From contig CBDURF010000005.1 of assembly GCA_965369705.1 (NCBI GenBank), forward strand, positions 1 through 40,578: 40,578 nt of DNA, read 5' to 3'. The DNA is from JAGLCY01 sp965369705 (GTDB taxonomy: Bacteria; Krumholzibacteriota; Krumholzibacteriia; LZORAL124-64-63). Each line of letters opens with the position of its first letter. Positions within the stretch are counted from its first letter, which is position 1. Under the pieces are notes generated by a model. The model was not told the DNA's origin, ran no database searches, and was given only the letters and a program-made list of their open reading frames with translations. A program made the translations under genes and the position numbers. Shown here one piece after another: positions 29,471-37,722 of this stretch.

Positions 29471-31591
29471 ATGGCTGAAGAAAACAGGAATCAGGATCCG
29501 TCCCACCTGGATTTGATCGAAACCCTGCGCGGCGCCCAGGCCGATCTGGCCGCGGGTTACGAGACCATGGTCCAGGCTCACGACGAGGTTCAGAAGGAAA
29601 AAACTCTCTTCGAGGAGATCTTTTCAGGATCGAGGGAAGCGATCTTCCTGATCGACAGTGAAACGGCAGCCATCGTCAGGGTCAACTCCAGGGCCTGCAA
29701 GATGCTGGGGTATTCCCACGAAGAATTGACTTCCATGTCCCAACCCGACCTGTATCCCGAGGAAGACCGGGAAAAAATGGAGCAGGAATTCCGTCGGATC
29801 GTGGAGGCCGGAGGGGTCACCGGATTGCAGGCCAGGATGCGGCGTGCCGACGACGAGTTGGTGCCCATCAGTATCACCGCCCACGCTCTGACGACCGGCT
29901 CCCGTCCACTCATGGTGGGCTTCGTCCGCGACGTGAGCCAACGCCTGGCCATCGAAGCGGAACTTGGGGAAGTGAACAAGTCCCTGGAAAAAAGGGTGGC
30001 CGAGCGCACCATGGAATTCGAACGCTCCAACGAGGAGCTGGAAAAAGCCACCATCAAGGCCCGTCGCTCCGCACTGGAGGCCGGCGAGGCCAACGCGGCC
30101 AAGACCTCGTTCATCGCCAACCTGACCCACGAACTGCGCACGCCGCTGAACGCGGTCATCGGCATGTCCGACCTTCTTCTGGACATGGAGCTGGGCGAAA
30201 ATCAGCGGGAAACCGCGGAGATCGTGGCATCCAGTGCGCGCAGCCTGCTCGGGGTCATCAACGACATCCTGGATTTCTCCAAGATCGAAGCCGGCAAGCT
30301 GGATCTCGAACACGAAGCCTTCCACCTGGCCGATACGGTTCAGGGCGTGGCCGATACCTTCGTCTTCCAGATCCGCCAGAAGGGAATTGAGTTCACTCTC
30401 GACGTGGACGACGCGCTGCCCGAGTTCGTGATCGGCGACCAGGCACGGCTGCACCAGATCCTGGTCAACCTGGTGGGCAACGCCCTCAAGTTCACCGAGA
30501 ATGGCGAAGTGCGCCTGAAAATATCCGGCGGCACCGACGGCGAGAATCCCTTCGAGCCGGAACGGGTACGTTTCGAGGTCACCGATACCGGCATCGGAAT
30601 CCCACCCCAGATCCAGGAAAACCTGTTTCAGGTTTTCACCCAGGCGGACACCTCCACGGCCCGCAAGTACGGCGGCACGGGTCTTGGTCTGAACATCTCC
30701 CGCCAGCTCGTGGAGAAGATGGGCGGCCGCATGGGCGTCGAAAGCGTTGTAGACGAGGGCTCCACCTTTTGGTTCACGGTGTTGTTTGCCAAGGCGGACG
30801 AGGGTCAGATCGCCGAGATCAGGAAGGCGGCGCAGTCCGGTGAAGGAACCATGATGAGGAAGCGGGCCATGGACCTGCGCATCCTCCTGGTCGAGGACAA
30901 CATGGTGAACCAGGCCGTGGCGATGGGCATGCTGAAAAAGCTGGGGTATGCGGCCCAGGGCGCCACCGACGGCAAGGAGGCCCTGAAGATCCTTTCGAAC
31001 ACGGATTTCGATCTGGTCTTCATGGACATCCAGATGCCGATCATGGGCGGCTTCGAAGCCACGACCATGATCCGCGAGGGCAAGGCCGGCGGACGGAACA
31101 AGCAGGTGCCCATCATCGCCATGACCGCCCACGCCACCAAGAAGGACCGCCAGGCCTGTCTGGACGTGGGCATGGACGACTACATCCCCAAGCCGATCAG
31201 CAGCCAGCTCATCCAGGAAGCTATGAACCGGACCCTGTCGCCGGCCCTGCTTGACAGGCCGGAAGAGGAACTTGAACCCTTCAGCATGGAGAAACTGGTC
31301 TTCAGTCTGGACGGCGACATCGACATGGCCGGGGAGATCCTCGACGTCTTCGTGTCGGACACTCGCCTGCGTCTGAAGACCATCACCGGCGCCCTGCACA
31401 ACTACGACTTCGAGTTCGCGGTCCAGGAGGCCGGAGCCATCGAGTGCGGGGCGGAGAACGTGTTTGCCGAAAGCACGGTGAAACTGTCGCGGGACCTGGC
31501 CCAGGCGGCCGAGGAAAGGCAGCAGGAATTCGCCCTGTCCTTCGTCGAGGAGATGGACCTGGACCTGGAGCGGATTTCCCAGAAAGCGTGA
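29471..31591 (+). CDS. Hybrid histidine kinase: PAS, HisKA, HATPase, receiver, degenerate Hpt-like tail
   Basis: A 706-residue soluble hybrid kinase with no membrane helix. Order: N-terminal helix, PAS domain (about 45-165, IFSGSREAIFLID...VGFVRDVSQR), coiled coil (about 160-205), HisKA with FIANLTHELRTPLNAVIG (His220), HATPase (GNALKFTENG, DTGIGIP, GGTGLGLNIS), receiver with Asp519 in FMDIQMPIMGG and Lys in YIPKPIS, and a C-terminal helical domain (about 600-706). The last domain follows the Hpt pattern residue by residue, but the phospho-His is Gly655 and the usual Lys is Glu658. Some of this kinase's phosphate must therefore go to an outside Hpt or remain on the receiver. It is the last gene of the signalling cluster, 147 bp after the receiver gene. 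Confidence 0.94.
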   Translation: MAEENRNQDPSHLDLIETLRGAQADLAAGYETMVQAHDEVQKEKTLFEEIFSGSREAIFLIDSETAAIVRVNSRACKMLGYSHEELTSMSQPDLYPEEDREKMEQEFRRIVEAGGVTGLQARMRRADDELVPISITAHALTTGSRPLMVGFVRDVSQRLAIEAELGEVNKSLEKRVAERTMEFERSNEELEKATIKARRSALEAGEANAAKTSFIANLTHELRTPLNAVIGMSDLLLDMELGENQRETAEIVASSARSLLGVINDILDFSKIEAGKLDLEHEAFHLADTVQGVADTFVFQIRQKGIEFTLDVDDALPEFVIGDQARLHQILVNLVGNALKFTENGEVRLKISGGTDGENPFEPERVRFEVTDTGIGIPPQIQENLFQVFTQADTSTARKYGGTGLGLNISRQLVEKMGGRMGVESVVDEGSTFWFTVLFAKADEGQIAEIRKAAQSGEGTMMRKRAMDLRILLVEDNMVNQAVAMGMLKKLGYAAQGATDGKEALKILSNTDFDLVFMDIQMPIMGGFEATTMIREGKAGGRNKQVPIIAMTAHATKKDRQACLDVGMDDYIPKPISSQLIQEAMNRTLSPALLDRPEEELEPFSMEKLVFSLDGDIDMAGEILDVFVSDTRLRLKTITGALHNYDFEFAVQEAGAIECGAENVFAESTVKLSRDLAQAAEERQQEFALSFVEEMDLDLERISQKA

Positions 31592-31613
31592 CCTCCGCGT
31601 CCCCTGCCACCGA

Positions 31614-31643
31614 CCCCGCCGGTTAAAAACCCGGCGGGGTTTT
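31614..31643. terminator. Rho-independent terminator between convergent kinase and amidase genes
   Basis: CCCCGCCGG (31614-31622), loop TTAAAAAC, CCGGCGGGG (31631-31639), then TTTTC. The 9-bp perfect stem includes the reverse-strand amidase stop codon (TAA at 31625-31623) in its loop, so it can serve both directions. Confidence 0.88.
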
Positions 31644-33317
31644 CTTGTGCCATGACGTGTGGTTCTGGTACGCCCGGGCCACGGTCAACAGCGTCGCTTC
31701 GTCATGGAGTCGGCCGACGAAGCTGATGGAGTGCGGCGAGTCCTCGTCGGTGAATCCGGCGGGGACCACCACCTGGGGGTGGCCGGTCAGGTTGGTGATC
31801 AAAAGGCTGTCCCCGACCAGCGACGGGGTGATGTAGACGTCTACTTCGCGGAACACCTCGATCATCATTTCCATCAGGGCCGTGCGGTGCCGGTTGGCCT
31901 GGATGTACTCCACCGCGGGAATGAACTGCGCGGTCCGGAAGACGTTGGGCCAGGCGAGGCGGACCTGCCGGACAAGTTCGTCGTCTCGACCGGACAGGGT
32001 CAGATCCTGGAACGCCGCGCCGGCTTCGGCCGAGAGGATGATGGCCAGATTCGCCGGATCGATGCCCATCTCCTCCAGGGGAAATTCGATGGGCAACAGG
32101 TCCACCCCCTGATACCTCAAAACCCTCAAGGCTTCGTGATCCAGCTCCCGTCCGGGATAATCTTCGTCGAAAACGCTTTTCAGGTAGCCGATGCGCAACC
32201 CGTCCAGGTTCTGGTCGTGCCGGTAGGGAAAGGGCGTATCGACGGTGGTGGGATCGCGTCCGTCGGGACCCCGGATGGCGTCGAGGACCATGGCGCAGTC
32301 ACCGACCGACCGGGCGATCGGTCCGATCTTGTCCATGCTCCAGCTCAGGGCCATGACGCCGGCCCGGCTGACCCGGCCGAAGGTGGGCCGCAATCCGGTC
32401 ACGCCGCAGCGCGTGCAGGGCGAAACGATGGATCCCCAGGTCTCGGTTCCGATGGCGAAGGGCACCAGTCCCGCCGCGACCGCCGAGGCGGAGCCCGCGG
32501 ATGATCCGCTCGACCCCTCATCCGGATTCCAGGGATTGCGGGTCCGGCCGCCGAACCAAACGTCACCCCAGGCCAGGGTGCCCAGGGTGAGCTTGGCCAC
32601 GAGTACGGCGCCGGCCTGGTCCAGTTTGCGCACGACGGTGGCGGTTTCATCGATCACCTGATCCCGGTAGGGCGTGGCGCCCCAGGTGGTGGGTGCGCCC
32701 GTAACCGCGAGCAGATCCTTGGCCCCGTAGGGAATGCCGTGCAGAGGGCCCAGATATTCCCCGCGGTCGAGCATGCGGTCCAGCTCGCGCGCCGTTTGGC
32801 GGGCCCGCTCGGGCAGAAGGGTGATGACGCACTCCAGGGTGGGCCCGAACTCTTCCAGGCGGGCCAGGGCCAATTCGGTCAGTTCCAGGCAACTGACCTG
32901 CCGCTGCCGGATCAACTTGCCCAGTTCGGCCACGCCGGCGAAAGCCAGGCTCTCCAGCCTGGCGGGTCTTTTGACCGGTCCGGGATCGTCCCAGACCGCC
33001 AGTTCATTGGCCGGGGTCGTTTCGTTGCGCTTCGCGTGCAGTTTTCCCGCCCAGGCCAGTTGGGGATCAAAACGCAGGGCGGGCCGGACGCTGTTGTCGG
33101 GGATGTTCAGGCGCATGGCGTCGTAGGAATTCCTTTGATCGGCCAGGTCGTCCATCATCAAATCCCGCTCATTCGGGGTCATTTCCAGACCAAACACCGT
33201 TTCAGCGGCCTGGACCTGGTCCTGACCCAGGGTTTTTGTGTCCCGGATTTCCTCCCCGCAGCCGGAAAGGGCCGGGATCAGGGGTAAAACGGCCAGAACG
33301 AGCAGGATGGATTTCAT
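31623..33317 (-). CDS. Exported amidase-signature lipoprotein
   Basis: A 564-residue amidase-signature (AS) hydrolase with a lipoprotein signal (MKSILLVLAVLPLIPALSGC, Cys20), so it acts in the envelope rather than in the cytosol like GatA. After an N-terminal extension of about 120 residues comes the AS core: Lys200 in GIPYGAKDLLAV, cis-Ser272 in GSSGSSAGSASAVAAG, and nucleophile Ser296 in GTETWGSIVSPC, forming the Ser-cisSer-Lys triad, then GVTGLRPTFGRVSR. Substrate is an unknown amide; a tRNA role is unlikely without GatB/C. The longer open frame to 33506 lacks a signal and is not used. The ATG at 33317 follows AAGGGG. A hairpin leader lies just upstream. Confidence 0.93.
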   Translation of the reverse strand: MKSILLVLAVLPLIPALSGCGEEIRDTKTLGQDQVQAAETVFGLEMTPNERDLMMDDLADQRNSYDAMRLNIPDNSVRPALRFDPQLAWAGKLHAKRNETTPANELAVWDDPGPVKRPARLESLAFAGVAELGKLIRQRQVSCLELTELALARLEEFGPTLECVITLLPERARQTARELDRMLDRGEYLGPLHGIPYGAKDLLAVTGAPTTWGATPYRDQVIDETATVVRKLDQAGAVLVAKLTLGTLAWGDVWFGGRTRNPWNPDEGSSGSSAGSASAVAAGLVPFAIGTETWGSIVSPCTRCGVTGLRPTFGRVSRAGVMALSWSMDKIGPIARSVGDCAMVLDAIRGPDGRDPTTVDTPFPYRHDQNLDGLRIGYLKSVFDEDYPGRELDHEALRVLRYQGVDLLPIEFPLEEMGIDPANLAIILSAEAGAAFQDLTLSGRDDELVRQVRLAWPNVFRTAQFIPAVEYIQANRHRTALMEMMIEVFREVDVYITPSLVGDSLLITNLTGHPQVVVPAGFTDEDSPHSISFVGRLHDEATLLTVARAYQNHTSWHKKTPPGF

Positions 33318-33334
33318 GGGGTGCCCCTTGGTTG

Positions 33335-33402
33335 GGTTGTGCCTCTGAAATTGTGCCCTATTCGGGCTATTTCCCGTCAGACCCAATATCAGAGGCACAA
33401 CC
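33335..33402 (-). repeat. 14-bp perfect inverted repeat in the amidase leader
   Basis: GGTTGTGCCTCTGA (33335-33348) and TCAGAGGCACAACC (33389-33402) are exact reverse complements around a 40-nt loop with an inner GCCC/GGGC pair. In the amidase mRNA this stem ends about 17 nt before the start codon, next to the Shine-Dalgarno. It may be a cis-regulatory or stabilising hairpin, or a small repeat. Confidence 0.65.
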
Positions 33403-33487
33403 GAAAGGATCCAATAATCGGGGGGCGGAGTCAATCGGGTTCCTCTGGACGGCCGATTTTCTCGCATTCCCGTGATAAACCGCCAGG

Positions 33488-33544
33488 TTGACATGACAAA
33501 TGTCATGGCTTGGCTTGTGACAATTTGTGAATACAGTATACAAT
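33488..33544 (+). promoter_or_regulatory. Promoter region with operator-like palindrome, upstream of the Clp N gene
   Basis: CATGACA-AA-TGTCATG (33492-33507) is a perfect inverted repeat, overlapping a TTGACA hexamer (33488-33493). Just downstream, TTGTGA (33515-33520) and TATACA (33537-33542; TACAAT at 33539-33544) are 16-18 bp apart, a plausible promoter. TTGTGA is repeated at 33525-33530. A regulator bound at the palindrome could control this promoter. Confidence 0.5.
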
Positions 33545-33797
33545 CCCCGCCCGCCTTTTTGTCAATGGCGTTAAGCTGCTTTACTGTACCAAGTTAAAAA
33601 GTTTCAAAAAAGCGAAACACGTTATCTCCCGGGTGGCACCCAGACTGCACCTACAGCCACACAACGAGCCAGCGAAGGCAAGGCATTTCGGCCGGGGCTT
33701 TCGGGGATTATCCGTCGGCCAATCCCCCAGACGGATATTCGTCCAGTCATCCGGGAGTTCCGGTCATTCTATCAGGCGAGCGTAAAGGAGGTTCGAC
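33545..33797 (+). other. Long structured leader of the Clp N-domain gene
   Basis: No gene is visible. If transcription begins near 33550, the leader is about 245 nt. It can form GTTTC/GAAAC (33601-33618), GGGTG-G-CACCC (33631-33641) and ATCCGTC/GACGGAT (33710-33736), and ends in AAAGGAGG ahead of the ATG. The 480-bp gap 33318-33797 thus holds the amidase leader, an operator and promoter region, and this leader. I recognise no named riboswitch, CIRCE element or RNA thermometer. Confidence 0.4.
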
Positions 33798-34214
33798 ATG
33801 CGTATCTGGTCACCCGAGGCGATGGCAATCATGAACAAGGCCCAGGAAAAGGCGTCCGATATGGGACATGCCGAAATGGACCCCCTTCACCTCCTGTGGG
33901 CTTTCCTCCAGGAGGCCACCTTGCAGGGCCGGAATGATATGCGTTCGGGATGGGATCCCACTCTGGCGATCCGTCGGACGGAACTGGACCTGGCAGGGCT
34001 TCCCAAGGCCTGGAAAACGTTGGTTGCGAGCCCAAACGCCGCTCTGCGGGAGTTGATCCTGCGGGCGGCGGACCTGGCCGCGACCACTAATAGTCGGAAC
34101 GCCGAGGGTCGCCTCGGTCCTCACGAACTGGTTCTGGCCCTGGTGGGCGACAGGGGGCCGGCCGGGGAAATGCTCCGGGATTTCGAGATGAAGACGGCCG
34201 CAATGGTCGGATAG
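33798..34214 (+). CDS. Stand-alone Clp N-terminal domain protein
   Basis: A 138-residue protein containing both halves of a Clp N domain (PF02861): EAMAIMNKAQEKASDMGHAEMDPLHLLWAFLQE (about 7-39) and ALRELILRAADLAATTNSRNAEGRLGPHELVLALV (about 82-116), the double repeat that recruits substrates or adaptors in ClpA/B/C. There is no AAA+ ATPase module before or after it. Stand-alone relatives such as plant ClpT and small ClpC-like proteins are known, so a regulatory or decoy role is possible. The start is firm: ATG 33798 with AAAGGAGG. It is apparently monocistronic, with its own promoter and a hairpin after the stop. It might also be a remnant of a clpB/clpC gene, but the ORF is clean. Confidence 0.85.
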   Translation: MRIWSPEAMAIMNKAQEKASDMGHAEMDPLHLLWAFLQEATLQGRNDMRSGWDPTLAIRRTELDLAGLPKAWKTLVASPNAALRELILRAADLAATTNSRNAEGRLGPHELVLALVGDRGPAGEMLRDFEMKTAAMVG

Positions 34215-34219
34215 GTGTT

Positions 34220-34312
34220 GGGTGTGTCGCCGTCACCATCGCACCGGTACGAAATGTGACCCCGTGCCGGTGTGGGTAGGACAACTTGATCGGTGACACA
34301 CCCTTCCTTTTC
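34220..34312 (+). terminator. Branched hairpin after the Clp N gene, possible terminator
   Basis: GGGTGTGTC (34220-34228) pairs with GACACACCC (34295-34303), enclosing an inner CACCGG/CCGGTG stem (34242-34272), and is followed by TTCCTTTT. The outer loop is unusually long for an intrinsic terminator. The 238-bp gap 34215-34452 otherwise holds only the leader of the next gene, in which I see no clear promoter. Confidence 0.45.
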
Positions 34313-34452
34313 CCGCAGGAACGTCGCGGCCGCTACCGTCTTGCCCGTTCCCCGGCCGGCTTCCGGTTTTACGATCGTCACCCTTCTGCGAGAGTGTTAA
34401 GGTGGCTGTCTGGAAAACGCGGGTGCTCTACCCGCAAACCGGAGGTTTTGTC

Positions 34453-35424
34453 ATTTCCAGATCGATCCTGATTTCCACCCTGCTGCTGACCGCGGTTGCG
34501 GGCGCAGCTTCGGCCGCGCCGCCCCTCGACGACCTGGCCATCCTCGTCACGCCCGATCACGGCCGCGAATACATCTTCACCGACAAGGGCGCGGCCCACT
34601 TGGCGGGCGAGGCGGTGGGAGTCAATTCCCGAAGCTACCACGGCTTCTACATCGCCATGCACGAGGTGGTGGATGGCTGGAGCCTACGTCTGGAAGACGG
34701 CACGGTTATCGGGCCGGCCACTGTCCAGGAGGCCCGGATCACCCCGGATCAGATGGTTCGGCGGCATCTTCTGCCTGGCGGCGAGATAGTTACCGAAACG
34801 GTGCAGCTTTTCGACCGGGAAAACGGGTTCCGGGTCGTTTACGACGGCGTGCCGGGAGGAAATTTCGAGTTTCTGCCCCGGGTGGACATGCGTTTCCTGT
34901 GGGAAACCGGCAAACCCGGTTACGAGGTCCGTTGGGAAGGCGGCAACCTGTTGGTCTGTCGCCAGGACGCACTGGACAAGGAGCCGGACCCTGCCCATCC
35001 GGCCTGGCTGGCCGTGGCGGTGCGCGGGGCCAGTGATTTCCGCGCCGTCGGCCGGTATCTGGGCACGGTCTATCCCAAAGGAAAGGCCCGCAAGGCGATG
35101 GACCGCGCCTCGCCCTTTTTGCCGGGCGCCATCGCCGGCCGCATACCGGCGGGAATTCCCGCGGGCAAGGTCGAGGCGGTGTTTGCCGCCGATATTACTT
35201 GTGAGGCCGCCGCGGCGCGGGCCAGCCGGCTGCGGTCCGAAGCCTTCGGGCTGATGGATGCGCGGCGCGGACGCCTGGAAAACCTGATTGCCGCCGCGGA
35301 AGTCACCACCGGCGATCCGCGCGATGACCTGGCCCTGGCCTGGGCGCGTGTGTCGCTCGACAACCTGATCATGAACCAGCGCGGGCCGGGCATCTACGCC
35401 GGGTTCTACTGGTTCACCACCTAG
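34453..35424 (+). pseudogene. N-terminal part of a glycogen-debranching-type glycosidase, ended by in-frame TAG
   Basis: This segment carries a signal peptide (SRSILISTLLLTAVAGAASA) and the N-terminal domain of the glycogen debranching family (GDE_N-like), with the hallmark NSRSYHGFYIAMHE, and continues to GIYAGFYWFTT, where a TAG at 35422-35424 interrupts it. The same frame continues on the other side with GGRDTIINLPGSN, so no indel is needed. Homologs usually read WF..WGRD, so TAG replaces the conserved Trp (TGG). The start is also unusual: GGAGG (34441-34445) lies 7 nt before ATT 34453, right at the signal peptide; GTG 34402 has no comparable site. The enzyme would be exported and cleave alpha-glucan branches. 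It is either a nonsense-mutated gene, a readthrough case or a sequence error. Confidence 0.75.
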
Positions 35425-36729
35425 GGGGGTCGAGACACGATTATTAATTTGCCCGGCTCGAACATCGTCAGCGGGGATTTCGAGAATGCAAAAATATTAC
35501 TTCGTTCATTCGCCGAGTACCAGGATGTCGACCCACAGAGCAAACGCGAGGGCAGGGTCCCGAACTTCGTGACCGTGGATCAGGTGCAGTATGCCAGCAT
35601 CGACGGCACCTGGTGGTTCGTGCGCGCCCTGGACGAATTGTGGCGGCAATCCGGCGACGATGATTTTGCCCGGGACATGGCCCCGGTCATCTACCGGGCA
35701 GTGGCCGGCGCGATGAAACACGCGGTGGACGATGAGATATTCATCACGCACGGCGATGGAGAAACCTGGATGGACGCCGGCGGGGAGGATCATCCCTACT
35801 CGCCCCGCGGAAACCGGGCCGTCGAGCCCCAGGCCTTGTGGCATCGCGGCCTGTTGACCGCCGCGCGCCTGGCCGAGCGGTTTCCCGAATCGGCGCCGGA
35901 CACCGATTACGCGAAACTGGCTGCCACGCTTGCGGACAACTGCCACCCGCGGGTCTGGGTGGCAGGGCGGCTGGTCGATCACCCGCACGAGGTCGGGTCA
36001 CCCGACACCCCGCTCCCCCCCACCGGACTGCGGGCGGTGATGGCCTCGCCCACCCTGTTCACGGCGGAGCAGCGTACCGCGATCACCGACCTGGCGGGCC
36101 GCCAACTGGTCATGCCGTGGGGTGTGCTTTCGTTGAACCAGGCTGATCCTTTCTTCCATCCCAAGCATCTCGATCTGGCCAGCTACTACTACGACGAGGC
36201 CTACCACAACGGCGACCTTTGGCTGTGGCTGTCCGGCAGTTACGTGTCGGCCCTGAACCAGCCCCGCGACGGTTTCGGCCAGACCCGCATGTTGCTGGAC
36301 GAGATCCTGGAAGAAGGCGCCGTGGGCACCCTGCAGGAGATCCGGGACGGCGCGCGCGCGGAAAGCAACGACGAATTCGGCGGCGCCACCAGCCAGGCCT
36401 GGTCGCTGGCCGAACTGCTGCGGGTCGTGGTGCAGGATTACGCCGGCCTGAAGGTGGATCTGACGGCGGACCCGCCGTTGGTCACCCTGCGGCCCTCCCT
36501 GCCCGCGGCCTGGCCTGATCTGAAGGTCCGCACCAGGATCGGCGATCACGACTGCCTGGTGCAGTGCATGGGTTCGGCGCCCGAGGATGTGATCGTCCGC
36601 TTCGCCAAAAGACCGTCCCTGAAATGGCGGTTTGTCCTGGAACATCCCGCCGGGGGGTCAATCAGCGGCGCGGTGAAGATCGACCGCGACGCGCCCGAGG
36701 GTTGGGACTTCCGCGTGATTTGGAAGTAA
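35425..36729 (+). pseudogene. C-terminal catalytic part of the same glycogen-debranching-type glycosidase
   Basis: The (alpha/alpha)6 catalytic domain (GDE_C, PF06202 type) continues in the same frame directly after the TAG: GGRDTIINLPGSN, then FVTVDQVQYASIDGTWWFVRAL, ITHGDGETWMDAGGEDHPYSPRGN (acidic catalytic region), VEPQALWHRGLL and GGATSQAWSLAELLRVV. These are the family landmarks in order, and the C-terminal beta domain is complete. There is no further damage, which suggests that the interruption is recent or that the protein is made by readthrough. Restart on its own is unlikely: the first possible start (TTG 35449) lacks a Shine-Dalgarno and lies after the essential GGRD. A palindromic terminator follows 6 nt after the stop. 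Confidence 0.78.
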
Positions 36730-36734
36730 AGGGG

Positions 36735-36756
36735 AAGGCCCCCCGGGGGCCTTTTC
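36735..36756 (+). terminator. Palindromic terminator after the debranching-enzyme gene
   Basis: AAGGCCCCC (36735-36743) pairs with GGGGGCCTT (36745-36753) around one base and is followed by TTC. It is the same design as the palindromes at 6982 and 7915. Confidence 0.7.
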
Positions 36757-36882
36757 ACAGATTCCCCTAGCCAAAATCCCTTCGCCAATTGAAACTGGGA
36801 TGGCTGAGATTCGTAACAGTTCCGGTTCACGGCCCCGGCCACGGCTACGGGGCCCGTTTCCATCCTCAAGGAGGGCTTCACC

Positions 36883-37662
36883 GTGAAGAAATCAATCTCC
36901 CCCGCCCGGCTGATCACAACCGGCCTGCTTCTGACCCTGGTCGCCATCTCACCGGTGGTCGTTCAAGCCATGGACGCCGACGAACTGATCGCCAAGAGCA
37001 TCGAAGCCACCGGCGGTCTGGAAAAGATCAAGTCCGTGGATTCGGTGAAGTTCACCGGGAAATTTCTTGCCCAGGGCATGGAATTCCCCTTCACCATGAC
37101 CCAGAAACGGCCCAACAAGTTGAGGATGGACGCCGAGATCATGGGCGCGACCATGACCCAGTGCTTCGACGGGGAAAAGGGCTGGTCCATCAACCCGATG
37201 ACCGGCTCGACAACCCCCCAACCCATGAGCGGGATCGAGGAAATGAGCTTCAAACTGCAGTCCGACATGGACGGCGTTCTGGTGGACTACGCCGAAAAGG
37301 GTTACACGGTGGAGTACATCGGGGAAGAGGATGTCGAGGGAACGCCGACGCACCAGTTGAGGGTCGACACCAACATCGGCATCGTCATGGACATTTTCCT
37401 GGACGCCGAATACTTCCTGCTCATCAAGAGCGCCAACAAGATCTCCATAGACGAGAACGAATTCGAGACCCAGACCTACATGAGCGATTATCAGGAGGTC
37501 GACGGGCTGATCATGCCTTTCGCCATCGAGACCCGCTCAGGCGACACGGTCATGAACCAGATCATGATGGAAAAGGTCGAATTCGGCGTCGAGGTGGATG
37601 ACTCCATTTTCGCCATGCCGGAAGTTCCGAGCGCGCCCACCACTCCGGAGCCCGTAAAGTAG
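36883..37662 (+). CDS. Exported LolA/DUF4412-like protein
   Basis: A 259-residue protein with a Sec signal (ISPARLITTGLLLTLVAISPVVVQA, cleavage before MDADE). The start of the mature part, ELIAKSIEATGGLEKIKSVDSVKFTGKF, with later QCFDGEKGWSINPMTG and DYQEVDGLIMPFAIETRSGD, is the classic pattern of outer-membrane lipoprotein-sorting-like or DUF4412 proteins with the LolA/MucB half-barrel fold. They bind lipids or hydrophobic ligands in the periplasm. The true LolA role is not implied, since LolA is shorter and has its own partners. The start is GTG 36883 after AAGGAGGG. The next gene begins 60 nt after the stop and may share the transcript. Confidence 0.82.
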   Translation: MKKSISPARLITTGLLLTLVAISPVVVQAMDADELIAKSIEATGGLEKIKSVDSVKFTGKFLAQGMEFPFTMTQKRPNKLRMDAEIMGATMTQCFDGEKGWSINPMTGSTTPQPMSGIEEMSFKLQSDMDGVLVDYAEKGYTVEYIGEEDVEGTPTHQLRVDTNIGIVMDIFLDAEYFLLIKSANKISIDENEFETQTYMSDYQEVDGLIMPFAIETRSGDTVMNQIMMEKVEFGVEVDDSIFAMPEVPSAPTTPEPVK

Positions 37663-37722
37663 AACTTTCGAACCACGGTGATCCTTGAATCGGTCGGCAG
37701 TCAATAACGGAGGAGTTTTCCC

